This document shows, in pieces, positions 1 through 13,425 of a stretch of 64,000 bases of DNA; position 1 is the stretch's first letter, and each line of letters begins with the position of its first letter. The stretch is from Chiridota heheva. Lineage: Eukaryota > Echinodermata > Holothuroidea > Apodida > Chiridotidae. The notes beneath the pieces were generated by a model. The model searched no databases, had not been told where the DNA came from, and was given only the letters and a program-made list of their open reading frames with translations. Made by a program: the position numbers and the translations under genes. The stretch is from positions 706,001 through 770,000 of the forward strand of contig JAIGNY010003223.1 in the NCBI GenBank assembly GCA_020152595.1, written 5' to 3'.

Positions 1-1160
1 ACTCAGTACAGTGTGTACTTCTACCCCCTTGGTGATTCCAACATTAGAGTGCATTCCCCACCCCTCACACAATCTACCTCGGATATCCACCAAGATTTTT
101 TTCAGACTTTAATCTCTTAATTCTTCCTTAAGCAGTAACAAAAATCACTCACTGAATATATAATTTCATTCACTATTTCTTGAGATATGTTGATGAAAGA
201 CAAACAAATGCAGGTGAAAACATAACCTCCACTGTGGCTCTGTCCAACATCGCTGGGGGAGGTAATAAGAGGTCAAGCATTCAAAGAGTCAACAACTGTA
301 AACAAAGAGTCCAACAAGCAGGCTAAAGAGTCAAATTCAGTTAAATGGGAGAAGTGGCAAAACATCAGCAAATAAAAACATAGAACTGTCAGTCAAACAA
401 AGTGCAAAACAAACAGTCAAATAAATCCACGGTCCAGTTTGCTTCTCGAGGGGAAGATCTTCCGCGCACATTTTGAAAAATTGGAGCACAGTTTTATGCA
501 ATTGGCGCACAAATTGACAGGTTTGTATTAAACAGTATTGTATTTTTGGCGCACGTTTTCTAACTTTGGCGCACAATTTAGTCTTGGAAATCCATCTTCT
601 GTGCACATCATGCAAACTATGCAAACTGGTCCACGGTCAAACAAAGAAACATTCATGCAAACAAAGAATGACATGAATGGAGGAAGGGGGGGGGGAGTAA
701 TAATATATCTTCAAGCAATCTTTGGCGGGCACATTTACAACATTTGCCAAGTATAACAAGTGCTTTTCATTTCAAGAAATTCCAAACCAGTACAACATAT
801 CGTATATTCATGTACCTGGTATGTTAGACTGCAAAACTCGATCTGTTCCTGGCCGGACAGACATATTTTGTTCCTAGTTGCCTCTTGTCATGAATGAAAC
901 ACTGTGAATGAGAAAGATGACAACTTTACAACAATGGAGCTTAAATTTCCTGTGCATTATCTTTAATTTATTACATACTGAAAAGAAGAAGCATAACATT
1001 CTGAAAAACAGTTATAACCACATAGTAAATAAATCTAATAAAAAAAGTCTGAATAGAAAACAGATTTTTCAAATAACATTATTTAGTTTTTAAGTTAATG
1101 TGCCATAATACACCCCCTCCCCCTCTCCCCTTTACAATGTCAGTCAAATTGGCATATGAA
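1..1160. other. no gene recognised
   Basis: AT-rich DNA with no convincing exon. Only short chance reading frames are present. A loosely repeated phrase around TTGGCGCAC appears several times between about 465 and 575, with no further recognisable structure. Confidence 0.5.
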
Positions 1161-1164
1161 ACAG

Positions 1165-1269
1165 TGACTCACATGTGAGTCAATGTACCAAATTTTTAGT
1201 CCCCATATTGACTCTGGGGTGAGTCACTTTACTTCAGACCTAATTCACTTTGTTAACAGAAGTGAGTCA
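1165..1269. promoter_or_regulatory. cluster of AP-1-like TGASTCA heptamers
   Basis: Four perfect TGACTCA/TGAGTCA heptamers lie in 105 bp, at 1165, 1176, 1220 and 1263. Near matches occur at 1209 and 1381, and the phrase GTGAGTCAC recurs. TGASTCA is the AP-1 (Fos/Jun/bZIP) site in animals. No gene is recognisable next to it, so this may be a diverged tandem repeat and not an enhancer. Confidence 0.35.
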
Positions 1270-1389
1270 CTTGAAAAGAAATGTCAGTCACCTACAGTAA
1301 GTGACTGAGGGGTTCATCAATGTACACGTTTTGGTTACTCACCTAGATGCAGTGACTGTACCTTGTCCGGGGTGTACGAGTGAGTCGCA

Positions 1390-2337
1390 CAATTGATAAG
1401 TGCAAAACAAGATCTCCGGACATGCAAAATTTTAAAATAATTAAATAGCAAAATGCAGAGCTCTTTGGACGATTTTGTTTTTAAAACCTAGACTGTTAAT
1501 GAATTGCAAATTGATCTATGTTGGTATGTTGGTGCCAGAAAGAAGAGATTATGTCAAAGGTAAAAAGAAAGGAAGGAGAGGTTCAGATATTGCTGTAGTC
1601 TTTCATATAGCAGTACAATTTTGCCAAAATATCTTTCTTATTATTTATTTGTATTATTTTGATAACTTTTATCAATTTTGTTTCAAAAAATTACACTTTT
1701 CTTGGTGAATAGTGATAAAAATGATATTTAAGTACAAGAATACACTAGAGCTGTCAGAAGGACAGTTGTTTGACTATTCAAAGTTAATATAGCGAAAGGG
1801 CTTATAGAGGGAAGTATATACAGAAATAGGGTAGCAGGGGCAGATGATTTGAAATTACTTGAGCTTTTAAAGTTGCACTTACATTTTTCTTTGCACTACA
1901 CTACAAGCTTTAGAATATCTTGGAGTTTTCCCAGATATTTTAAGACAAAAAAGCTCAAGGTTACCTCAACCAGTAACTCTGAAAACATGTAAAACCTAGC
2001 AGTCTTTATAACTACAACACCTCTTTTATAATTCTATCAATTGAATAACAAAGAAAGGAGAAGCCCTGACTTGCCAATGTCAATCAAAGAATGCCATTCA
2101 ACCCCCTTTCCAACCTGTACCCTCCCCCAACCCCTACACATTCCCAGAACTACATCTTGGATTGTAATACAACTTTCAATTTAAGATAATATGTGTGTCA
2201 AGAAAAATCAAGCAGCATAAAAAAAGTACAATAACATTAAAGCAAAATTATGTGAAACAATATTGCTTAACGTATGACAAACTAGACATTGGAAATGATA
2301 CAAATCCCCTCACCGCTAATAATGCATATGCCAGACT
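1390..2337. other. no gene recognised
   Basis: AT-rich sequence with C-rich stretches near 2100-2140. I see no exon, RNA gene or repeat boundary. Confidence 0.5.
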
Positions 2338-2463
2338 GTCCCACATTCCATCCCAACCTGTCCCAAATGTCATGCCACATCTATACTCCATGCAATCACA
2401 CCTGAAAACCACATAGTATATGTCATTCCACCACTTGCATGACCCACATGCCATCACAACTGA

Positions 2464-2690
2464 CTGAAATCCAGATGACATCTCACCACATGCCAGTCCG
2501 CCCTGTTCCACATGTCAACCCACCCTGTTCCACATGCCAACCCACCCTGTTCCACATGCCAACCCACCCTGCTCCACATGCCAACCCATTATGTTCCACA
2601 TGCCAACCCACTCTGTTCTACATGCCAATCCACCCTGTCTAACATGCCAACACATCCTGACCAACATCCCACCACACACTGCCCTACATC
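2464..2690. repeat. 22-bp minisatellite
   Basis: About ten tandem copies of a 22-bp unit containing CCACATGCCAACCCACCCTG. Unit starts at 2508, 2530, 2552 and 2574 fix the period. Copies degenerate at both ends, and a looser version begins near 2338. The overlapping reading frames on both strands are by-products of the repeat. Confidence 0.85.
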
Positions 2691-3119
2691 CAATTCCCTG
2701 TCCCACATGACCTCATCCTAATTCCTTCAGCTACTTTATCATCATGTCATCTTCTACCCCACATTCTGCTTTTTGTTTGTATTTCCCAAACCCCTAATTA
2801 ATATTCTCTGGAAACCAGGAAACCTTTATTTTCTTCTGTATTCATGGCAAGACAAACATTTTGATTGCTAATCATGTCAGGAATGTCAATATCATAACAA
2901 AACTAGAAATGTGAAGTTAGTAAGTCATAAGCCATATATTTTTGATCTCAGATCAAAGATATTGCACCAAATGCACACTATACCTCACCACTAAGTGTGA
3001 ACAATGCTTTTCACATATACTGTATAATCATTTGTTTAAGCAAAATCATCATACCCATGATTACTTCAAAAGATATACAGTACCACATATACAAATATTT
3101 TCATTGCTATGCAAATGGG

Positions 3120-4190
3120 CTAATTATTATGCACACACAATTCCCAAATCATGCTCAAATGAAAATGGGTTGATGCCGAGATGGAAGAGGACTGATTTAA
3201 TGCGTAAGCTAAAGGGAGGGGATAGGGTTTTAGTCCTATCAAAGAGGGTGGAGAAATTGGGGTACCTAATGAGGTTATAAACAGGGTGCTGGGTGTTGGT
3301 GAGGACTCTAAAAGCCTAGGAGAGGCTAAGCTTTCTACATCTAAGTAGAAAGGGGGGTTTGTTGGCTTCAACATGAAGGCTGGTTATTGGGGAGGTACTG
3401 TAGGCACCAAGACAAAGCTTGAGGGCTCTATTTTGGATGGTGTTAATGTGGTTGAGCTTTGACTTGTGAGTGACACAGTAGACATTATTGCCGTAGTCAA
3501 GCTTGTCACGAGTGGTGAGCCTGAAGATTTTGAGGAGAGCATGGCGGTTCGCACCCCAAGTGGTGTTGGAGAGGAGGCGGAGGATGTTGAGGAAGCTGTT
3601 GCATTTTACTTTCAGGTTGGTGATGTGTTGCTTGTAGGAGAGCTTGGGGTCTAGAGTTAAACCCAGAAACGTGTGTTCAACTTTAGGGATGCGATTGCCA
3701 TTGAACACGAGGTTCGGGTTTGGGTGGAAGTTGTTACAATGACAGAAGTGCATGCAGGCTGTCTTGTCTTTGGAGAATTTAAAACTGTTATTGTTGCACC
3801 AGACTTGCAGCTGGTTGAGGCTGATTTGGAGTCTAGGGTATTGCAACGTTTCTGGAAGCCGCTTTGGTGAGGGGAGAAGATTCTGTTGGTCTCAAGGAAC
3901 CTGAGACGACGGGCTTCAATTACGCTTTGATAAGTTAGTTCTTCTACAAGGTCTTCATCAGTCAGGTAGGCTAGGTCTCTGGATCTGACCACACCTTTGC
4001 TGTAGTTTAGGGAATGGTGGGGGATGACTGTAACGTCAATACCGGTATTTGCTAGGGTTTTGGTGGTGAGGAGGGTGGTGGCTTGAGTGTCTCTGGTGCA
4101 GTGCACCAGGAGATCGCCGGATCTGAGGGTTGGAGACTTTGGGGAGGGTACCGACAAGGCCTTGAAGCGCCTTTTAATTTTGATCAGCAC
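3120..4190 (-). pseudogene. Jockey-like non-LTR retrotransposon relic (ORF1 fragment joined to reverse transcriptase)
   Basis: Read on the - strand, this is a decayed LINE. The first part (about 4190-3900) resembles the ORF1/gag-like protein of Jockey-type elements, with a conserved LNYSKGVVRSRDL stretch. It then runs directly into the reverse transcriptase: a 'SPHQSGFQKR' segment at about 3880-3850, then in another frame (3846-3316) palm-to-thumb sequence with NSFKFSKDKT, FLGLTLDPKLSYKQHI and a LDYGNNVY-type segment. A further frameshift leads into 3374-3120. The endonuclease and most of the fingers/palm are missing, so ORF1 is fused to late RT by an internal deletion. No intact coding capacity remains. 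Confidence 0.8.
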
Positions 4191-4199
4191 CTATGCCTG

Positions 4200-5420
4200 C
4201 ATGCATGGCTGTAAATCTTCCTTATCTCTTTTAATACTGTAGCATGATGTACAGTACCTTGAATAAAGAACAAATTTGTTTGCCTTTTGATGTATTAATC
4301 TTAATTTAAAGAAAAGCAATACAGAAATGAAATGATTAAAAAGTTTTGATAGGCTATTAAACTCCCACAGCTAAAGTCTAAAACAAAAATTCTACTAGCG
4401 TCAGGTCAAGCTTACAAAAGATATACACACAAGTACATGTAGGCCAGGCCCTATTCATTACGTATACTAAAAACGTGAAAGGGTGTTGCAGAACTGGTAT
4501 ATGCAAATATCACATTAAGGAAACCAACATCTAGGGAATTAAAACAATGGATAAGTTGCAATTTTATTGTAGAAATGTTATCATAAAAACTTAGATATGC
4601 TCAAATTTATCAAATATTCTGTTTTGAAATATTGTTTTATTATGCTAAAAATGTAAGCTTACTTTTCTTCTTGAAGAAAGCATGAAGTTGTGAACATTGT
4701 GTGGGCCTACAAATAAGCATTTATCGCCATGGCAACAACAATTGCTCAATGGCATGAAACATGTTCTTATTGATTTTTATCATCTTCATCTATTTTTCAC
4801 ACAGGCCAGACATAAGTATACAAAGCTGTGTGCTTTTTAATACAAAATCATAATAGAAAGTTAAACGTAAATTCAGACTTGTGAATTACGTGCAAACCTT
4901 TGTGACTTACGTGACATTAAAAAATCCTTCTATTCATTTATCAGAAATATAAAAAAAACTATCTCTGACCATACTTTAATTGTTGAACATCGAATGCTGA
5001 AAGAAACTTACCCCAGTTTCTAGGACACTATACAGGAATTCTGTATTTTCTCCAAAAAGATAAAATATTGTGATTCTGTGTGAACTACTTGGCGAACATT
5101 CATGACACTGTAAATACCTACCCTTGCAGTAAGTTGAGTAACCATTATCACAAAATGAAACAGTATCTAATTTAAAATATGCTTCCAATCATATGTTACT
5201 CATTATCTTTACAATGGATACATTCTTAGTTCCAAATTTCAGTGATCTGTGACTTACGTGACATGGAATGGGCCATAATACCTATTAGAGAATCTGTAAT
5301 CTGTTAGGGCAGATGACCTCCCACAAAGTGGTGACCTAAAGGCAGTATGGCAAAATGCATTCTCCATTAGGTTAAAAGTTAAGTTAAGAGTAGGGAAAAT
5401 TGGTTAAGGGGTGACATAGG
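4200..5420. other. no gene recognised
   Basis: AT-rich non-coding sequence with chance frames only. I see no splice-bounded coding segment. Confidence 0.5.
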
Positions 5421-5423
5421 TGA

Positions 5424-5545
5424 AAGGGGTAGGTTTCATAGGTTAAAACAGTAGGGTTTAATAGATTAAAACAGTGGGGTTTCATAGGTTAATAGAGTGG
5501 CATGTCATAGATTAAGGGGGTAGTGTTTCATAGATAAAAGTTGTA
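5424..5545. repeat. short degenerate tandem repeat (~26-30 bp)
   Basis: About four diverged copies of a unit with the core GGTTTCATAGGTTAAAACAG. Spacing varies from 25 to 30 bp. Low complexity and no coding potential. Confidence 0.6.
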
Positions 5546-5559
5546 GTCATTATTTCGAA

Positions 5560-7110
5560 AATGAATTAACATTACTGTTTTTTTTAATTGACAATGGCTG
5601 TCAATAACTTTGTTTTTATTTTGAAAGGACATTGAAGACTTCCAATTTAAACATACACATTTCATCACTTACCCCTGTTCACATTGGAGTAACATGTAGT
5701 GGTCACTTAAAGACAAGGTGACCTGAAGTCACCAGGTAGATTTTCCAAAGTTTAAATGCATATTTTTAAAATAAGTTTCCAATAAATATAGCTGCTGACT
5801 GCATTTTTAACTGTGAAGAGTGTTTTGTTTAAAATTGAACAAAAATTTGTAAGTGGAATTATTTCAGGCCAATATTTTTGTGACATCTATCACGGAAGTG
5901 GCGACTTAAAAGGCAGGTTACGTTATTATCAATTTCAAAGCCCTCTTATTGACATGGCGGGAACGTCGCTGATTGGGCTTTCATTTACGTCTATAAGATA
6001 TTTTACACAATAATAAGTACAGTGGCCATGTCTATACTGACTTCATTTCTGAAATTGCCCAATATTGATTTCATTCAAGGCTTTGCATTGGGATTCTGCA
6101 ATTAGGCTACTCCGTTCAATAATTCAAATTTTGAATCGGTAGTGCTCAGCAAATTATGAAGACCAAGGGGTTGAGGGTAATTCTAAAGGGTGAAGAATGG
6201 GCAGTCTTTGGGGAGGTGTATGACTATGAGTGTAAAAAGATTGCGGTAATCTAACATTGCATGCTTGGCGGAGGAACCACACTGACTCTTTGGTTTGATC
6301 TAGGGACAATAATCGCGGAACTAATGTGTTAAAAACCTACAATAGGCCTACAGTATGTTAGGCTACCTTCAATTTCAAACACTGACGTTCTGAACGCAGA
6401 TATTTTAACAATTATCTGGCAAAACAACGCTGCGAAAGAATTAAGAACAATATGATTAGCATTTACCGCATGATATGTTAAAAGAAAACATTCGAATCGT
6501 TGGGTCGTGCCACAAGTTTCGTCTAAGTTCAAAGTTGGCAAAGCAATCGAAAGTCGAACCATATATTCACTTGGTACTAATGTCGGTTTCATGACCCGAG
6601 GTGGAAGTTAGCCTCAGATCATGGAGATACTATTTGGGATCTCCATGCTCAGATTCAGATTCATATTCGGTCGGGCTTAATGTTTTTGCCTCCCATGCGA
6701 ATCGGTGTAACGTGTATAAGGCCCTACATGTACTTTAATGTTTTCAGTGCAATGCTACCATTAATTGCGCGATATGTTATTTTCTTTTACGTCTTTTTTT
6801 TTTTAATGTATTTTTATCCATCGGTTCTCCTGACAATATATACTAACACTAGCGCACAACAGACAGACAGTTGTATGGAAAAAGACAACAATCAAAGCCA
6901 ACACGTATCTGTTGTCTTCGTTGATGCTTCTAAACTAGCTCGTGGACAAACATACCGTCAGACATTGTACATGCACCAAGTCTCAACTGTTTCAAAGTTA
7001 AACTTACTAACAATTGTATTGCTAACTAGTTTTTTCACTCATAGTTTTTACGCTCGGTTGGCGTTCATGTCCTCTTGAAGGATTTTTGCCGACTTAACCG
7101 ATTCAGATTC
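5560..7110. other. no gene recognised
   Basis: Non-coding. A 132-codon open frame (6680-7078, +) has one hydrophobic stretch but no family resemblance, no splice context and AT-driven codon use. I do not call it a gene. Confidence 0.45.
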
Positions 7111-7116
7111 AGATAC

Positions 7117-7460
7117 CCGCATATACACGTTGGACACGTTGAAGCCGTCAGGCACACTGACAAAAATTGGCCTAAATGACATATTACGTGGTGACTTGTT
7201 GAAATTGGCGTTTTTTGGCCCTTTGGTGCCCTGGGGCTTCTAAAATAGTTCGTGGGCCAAAATACCCGCGTATACACATGGGACCCCTTGACCAAAGGAA
7301 TAATTTGACATACGCGACATATCCATTAGAGCCGTCAGGCACCCTCTAAAATTGGCCCAACCATATTTTGACGAAATGTCAGGTTTTCGGCCCTTTGGAG
7401 CCCTGGGGCTCCTAAACTAGAACGTGGACCAACATATACACATGGGACCCCTTGACCAAA
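7117..7460. repeat. ~171-bp tandem repeat, two units and a partial
   Basis: The phrase GGCCCTTTGG(T/A)GCCCTGGGGCT occurs at 7218 and 7389, giving a 171-bp period. TATACACATGGGACCCCTTG and GCCGTCAGGCAC are repeated in register. The first unit is incomplete and more diverged. Function unknown. Confidence 0.75.
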
Positions 7461-7560
7461 GGAATTCAACTATAAATTCCCGCATCCAGCGACTCTTGGA
7501 CATGTGCACATGGCATAATATTCAATGCCCAATATAAACACAAACGTAATACTAATGCAT

Positions 7561-7808
<248 letters not shown>

Positions 7809-7814
7809 TTGAAT

Positions 7815-8904
7815 AGGAATATAAGACCTTTGCTACATCCATTACCAATATTTCTATATCATAGGCATATTTTGAATGACTTCAAGTTGGCCTAAACATT
7901 ACTTAAACAGTACATTAATTACATTTCATTGCATACCAAATGTGGTCTGTCAAAACAAAGTTACTTGAGCATTTCAGCACTGTTTGTCAGATATGAACGG
8001 CTCTAACTACATGTACTTTTACAACTTACAAAGGGCAGTAGACAATCCTAAATTAAGAGTTAATACAGAATAAAGTGGGTTAGGTCAATAGGCCTAATAC
8101 GGTTATAGGTGTACATAATAAATATATGTCAATGAGATAGGCCTAAAATTAATATAGTCATAAAATGAGTGGGTACCATGTTAAAAACAATGCTTAAGTT
8201 AAATTAAGCTTTTTAAGTTAACTGAAGAGCCAATAATGTAGTTGCATAATTGCATTAGGTTGTTATTTACTGGTATATATAAGCATATTAACATATCAGT
8301 ATTTGGTATATATAAGCATATTGATATATCAGTATTTGTCTTCTTACATAGATAATACTTTTTCTGAAAGTGTTTAACATTTTTGATGAAAATTCGGTCT
8401 TCAAGTATACACAAAGTTCACCTATTAAGTGAATTACTAGTGTAGGCAAAAGAAAAGTATGCATAGATTTGCTGTTTATATGTAGTGCTACATATTTCAT
8501 AACTCTAATTTAACACACAAAACTGTATGTACACATCTACACTGACTATCAACTTGCATAACAGGTAATTTAAGCAGTAAGAAAAATCACATTTAGATGA
8601 TCATGCATATAGTCTGAGAATATGATTTTATAATGTGATGAATAAACCATGTCTATTTTTTTTTTATATCACTAATCTTTATACAGGATAGCTCATTCAG
8701 CTGAAAGCTGCATGGTTAAGGTGAGGCCTTGTTAAAATAAAATATATAATAGCAAATATAAAATCAGACATTAGATAATTGGCAAAAAGACAAATACAGC
8801 AAAAGTAACAAACCATACATTAACATGTACGATAAAATATGAGACATCTAAAGAATAATATGGAATATAGAAAAGTATGAGCTTGGTGAATACATTAGCA
8901 AGTA
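7815..8904. other. no gene recognised
   Basis: AT-rich and non-coding. A 30-bp near-duplicate around TATATAAGCATATT is seen at 8275-8335. The TAGGCCTA palindrome occurs twice (8089 and 8138). Confidence 0.5.
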
Positions 8905-8912
8905 GTATTTGG

Positions 8913-9522
8913 CAAAGGCGTAGGAAGCGGGGTGGTGGTGGGGGGGGGGGGGATTAGCCCCCAGTCAAAATTTAGGGGGCTTAACCATGATTTAGCCCCC
9001 GCCCCTCCCCCCACTTCTCATATACGAAAAAAACCCTTATAAGACCTATTTATACCCACTTTAAATAGTATAACTTTATAGGATATTGTCATACAGTATG
9101 TTCTAATTTCTTCAATTATGTTGATAAAAAAGTTAATGTAATTTCGATGGAGACTTTATTACTTCTTAGCACCCTCATAATTATTTTGAGCGGATCGAAG
9201 CTGTATTAAACGTAACATTTGCCTGCTACCGCAGACTCTGAGTGCAGGCAGCATAAAAAAAAAAATCCTAGGAGTGTTTAGGGAAATTTGCGTTTATTCC
9301 GTTAAAAATTAGACAGTGATTCAGAAGAATTTTCACTTGTTCATTCTTCTTTAAAAAAAAAGAGAAAAAATGCCCAAAGCGCCAAACATGCCCAAGAAAC
9401 CATGCCAAAAACGAGGCTTCTGGGTGGGGATGGGGGTCGAGGTCCTTGGATAAAATGAGCTACAGCCCCCTCCTCCCTCCCTTCCACTCCCTCCAAAGAA
9501 AAAAATTGCTCCTACGCTACTG
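8913..9522. mobile_element. hAT-like non-autonomous DNA transposon with perfect 8-bp target duplication
   Basis: A 610-bp insertion flanked by identical 8-mers GTATTTGG (8905-8912 and 9523-9530). The ends are inverted and imperfect: left CAAAGGCGTAGGAAGC, right (reverse complement) CAGTAGCGTAGGAGC. An 8-bp duplication with CA(R)-GGCG-type ends is characteristic of the hAT superfamily. There is no transposase. The interior holds G- and C-rich runs and short A-runs. The perfect duplication suggests a fairly recent insertion. Confidence 0.88.
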
Positions 9523-9530
9523 GTATTTGG

Positions 9531-10330
9531 AGTCCTTCAAATGATCAATTTTGCATTGTGTGATTTCTTAGTGCCTTCAAAACCATTCATGTAGCTCAGC
9601 ATAAATATCGAACTTTTTAAAAAGTACAACAATTCTTGGTATTTACATTTATAATTTTTAGCCATCCTACACAAGTACGATCTTATACCATCCAAAATAG
9701 TGTAAAAAGAACCTTATTTGGTGGCCCTTGCTTAGTTGATAAAACACCCACAGGGTCCACCCTACCAAAGAGTACATATAAATCCCAGAGAAAAATTCCA
9801 GATCAAATCCACATCTAACGTTAGATTTGATATAAATCACATGCATAACCAGATAAAGACATGCAGTGTATTTGTATAATAAAATGAACATTCAATCAAG
9901 TTGATATCTACCAGCCTACCTTGATGTGGTCATATGTAATTAACTATTACTAAGTGATGCTTTCTTTAATTTTGGATGGCCTAACCTCAGTGGGTTTATG
10001 GCTAAAATTAGTAATACTTAGATTATAATCGCCGAAAGAGTTTTTCACAGCGATTAATGACTGATTAGTCGGATCCCTACTTTCATGCGTGACCGCTAAT
10101 ACTGACCTCGGTTAAAAAGTTATGCAAAGTTCAAGTTTGGTTTACTTGCGAAACAACAAATTTTCAGTTAAAATCACAACCAACTGTGTAGGCTACTCCC
10201 CAGTACTATTTTGAGTAGAAATTATTGACTAAATTCAAGCGTTTTGTGCGAAATTGAAAATGAAATAGGTCAGAAATAGGTCATTTTATATCGATTTACC
10301 GATAATCAATCGAGCACAATATGCGTAGTT
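9531..10330. other. no gene recognised
   Basis: Non-coding AT-rich sequence; chance frames only. Confidence 0.5.
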
Positions 10331-10600
10331 TGCGTACGTACAGTTTTCCGGGCCGCACTGTATACCAATTTGCCAGCGATTGTCAAGTTCCCATATGGTA
10401 AACAGCTTTTGGATTAGGTCTATAGGTCAAACAGTCAATAAGGTCGTTCGGTTAAATCATTTCGCGCGTATATGTTTTGTGCACCACGTTGCAATCGCAC
10501 AGTTTCGCATCACGTCGCATTCGAACATTCAGGAGGTGGTACAGAAACTTGAAGAGGCTGTCACGGTGGTAAGTAGCGCCAGCACGCAGGTAAGCTTACT
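10330..10600 (+). other. CpG-containing segment, possible 5' exon or promoter region
   Basis: CpG dinucleotides are denser here than in the flanks (CGTACGTAC, TTTCGCGCG and CACGTCGC). An 81-codon frame (10380-10625) ends at two candidate donor sites, GGTGGTAAGT near 10567 and CAGGTAAGC near 10588. I recognise no protein family, and the frame reads into the transposon that starts at 10604. It could be the edge of a first exon or chance. Confidence 0.2.
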
Positions 10601-10603
10601 AAC

Positions 10604-11150
10604 CAGTGGCGTGTCTAAAGGGTGACAAATTTTGTCAAAGCCCTAAATATAATTAACTGAAATATCAAATAAACCATATACAAAACAGATGTTGGCATTT
10701 TTAAAATCGTATCGACTGAATTATCGTTAATTTTAAACTAAACATCTTGAATTTTGGTATCCAATTCTTTTTTAATAGGCCTGGGGTATAGGAGGCCTAG
10801 GGTATAGGGGGGTCACCTCTCAGGCAAGCAAAAAAACAAAAATTCTTTTTGAATTTTTGGGAATTCTTCTTAAATTTTTGGGAATTCTTCTTGAATTTTC
10901 GAGGAATCTCCTTGAATTTTCAAAATTTTGCTTTAAATTTTAAGTAATTCTTTTTGAATTTTTGGGAAATTATCTTGAATTTTCAGGAAGTTGTACGCAT
11001 TTCTCCTCAATTGTATGTTTATAATTTTAAAATGTTCCCTCCTAACCGGGAAGAAAGAAAGCAACTGGTAAATATAAATCCTTTCGGAATGTGTGATTCT
11101 CAGTAGGGGGCTTAAGCCCCCTTAAAAACGAAAAGCTAGACACGTCCCTG
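10604..11150. mobile_element. hAT-like non-autonomous element, family 1 copy A
   Basis: Termini are CAGTGGCGTGTCTA on the left and TAGACACGTCCCTG on the right, an inverted repeat with one mismatch. The flanking 8-mers TTACTAAC and CTACCAAC agree at 6 of 8 positions, fitting an aged hAT target duplication. The interior is a cryptic repeat of AATTTTTGGGAATTCTTCTTG-like phrases. The 3' end shares CGAAAAGCTAGACACG with the copy at 18741-19764. No coding capacity. Confidence 0.8.
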
Positions 11151-11286
11151 CTACCAACCCTGCCGCTACACCAGCAACAGGGCCTATCACTGCCACTTCC
11201 CAACAATGCATGCAGACCTGCAAGCTGGTTATGTAAGTGCAAACAATTTGCAAAATCGAGTCACTCTGTATTTTCTTCTTTTAGAT

Positions 11287-11950
11287 ATAACATAACATAA
11301 CATAAGATAACAAGATCACGGGCTAAGAAGGGTTAATCACCCCATAAAAAGCCCAAACTAACACCACCACACCAACAGCAAAAATCAAAGACGCCCAGAG
11401 TTAGTAAATAATTTATTAATGTTGACTTTGAAATTGTGATCAGAATTGGAGCTAACTACCCACTCAGGCAAACCATTACACTCATTAACAACTCTTTTCG
11501 AAAAGCTAAAACGCCAAATATCTATCCGTGAGAGTTCTGGTCAACTTCAAACTGTTACCACGTGTCACATGAGGATTAGCTGAAACTTGCAAGAAATAAC
11601 AGGAATTCAAAGCATCACTACCAAATAGGAATTTAAAAACCTGAATCATATCGCCACGTACTTTTCTCAACTCTAGCGTAGTCAAACCAAGAATTCGCAA
11701 CCTAGATTAATAAGAGAGATTCCTTACTTCGGGAATAAGTCTAGTGGCTCTTCGCTGAACCTGCTCCAAAATGAACTTGTCCTTCTCATAAAAGGGACTT
11801 CATGCCTGAATAGCATACTCAAGGTGAGGCCTGACTAACTGCTTATACAAATTAAGAACAACCTCTTTACCAAGAAAACAAAAATTTCTCCTAATCAAAC
11901 CAAGCATCCTATTTGCCCTTGCAGCTGCTAAATTTAGCACACTGTTTAGA
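11287..11950 (-). pseudogene. CR1/Rex-type LINE, 3' end of reverse transcriptase with (TTATG)n tail
   Basis: On the - strand the C-terminal part of a non-LTR reverse transcriptase is readable: ANRMLGLIRRNF, then YKQLVRPHLEYA (about 11860-11825), VQRRATRLIP, and RLRILGLTTLELRKVRGDMI (about 11697-11640). These are the hallmark C-terminal motifs of CR1/Rex/L2-like LINEs. At least two in-frame stops interrupt the reading. The element ends on the - strand in a short TTATG repeat (11287-11310), as these LINEs do. The 5' part is missing beyond about 11950, consistent with 5' truncation on insertion. Confidence 0.85.
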
Positions 11951-12204
11951 AGGCTTCAGTTTGCTAGTAATGAATAAGGCCTTTCTACATGTGTAAGCCA
12001 CCCAACTACCCATATTCCATAAATGGTACATCTTTGAAATGGGCCATGCAGGGCAAAATTACTATTTGGACCGGACCCAGGTCATGATTGTCATGACATA
12101 AACTGACGTATTCCCCCCACTCATTTCGTTGTTATAAGTTTAAAAAGTGCCCCTTAGATAAAAAAAATAATTGATCTTTTTGTTGACAGATTGAAGGTAG
12201 TAAC

Positions 12205-13081
<877 letters not shown>

Positions 13082-13325
13082 GTGTATTTCGTGATCAATC
13101 CAAGTAATTTTCGATTAATATTTTCCCGCAATGCGCGTACTAGTCTCGAACAAATACCCCTTAAATTGAGTTAAAACATAAAGGCATTATATCAACAATT
13201 TTAAACTCGTATACCAATTTTTACGAAACCAATCATTCACTTTAAATGTATACCGTGCTTTTTAAAGCTCGTACAAAAAAAGCACGCTGGAATAAAAATG
13301 GCTACATAAACGCATCACGCTTTCC

Positions 13326-13405
13326 CCACACTGTATGTATAGGAAGTTTCGTCTCTCGGCCTTCGGCCTACACGCAGTATAGGGCGAATAACGTCACGCT
13401 CTCTG
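13326..13405. mobile_element. solo terminal repeat related to the 4.2-kb elements
   Basis: This segment matches the right termini of the 44032-48315 and 54265-58482 elements: CTCTCGGCCTTCGGCCTA, a GGGCGA step, then ACGTCACGCTCTCT at the outer edge. The left partner and body are not seen nearby, so this is a solo end or a deletion derivative. It lies between the long TA tract and a LINE relic. Confidence 0.65.
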
Positions 13406-13425
13406 CATCACTTAAAAAGTGGTGC

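Noticed and set aside
2464-2690. CRISPR-like array
   Set aside because: Tandem units without spacers, in an animal genome; none of the repeat arrays in the window has repeat-spacer structure.
2439-2721. Met/His/Pro-rich frames in the 22-bp minisatellite
   Set aside because: Open on both strands and several phases because of the repeat.
6680-7078. 132-codon plus-strand frame with a hydrophobic segment
   Set aside because: AT-driven codon use and no family resemblance; hydrophobicity follows from T-richness.
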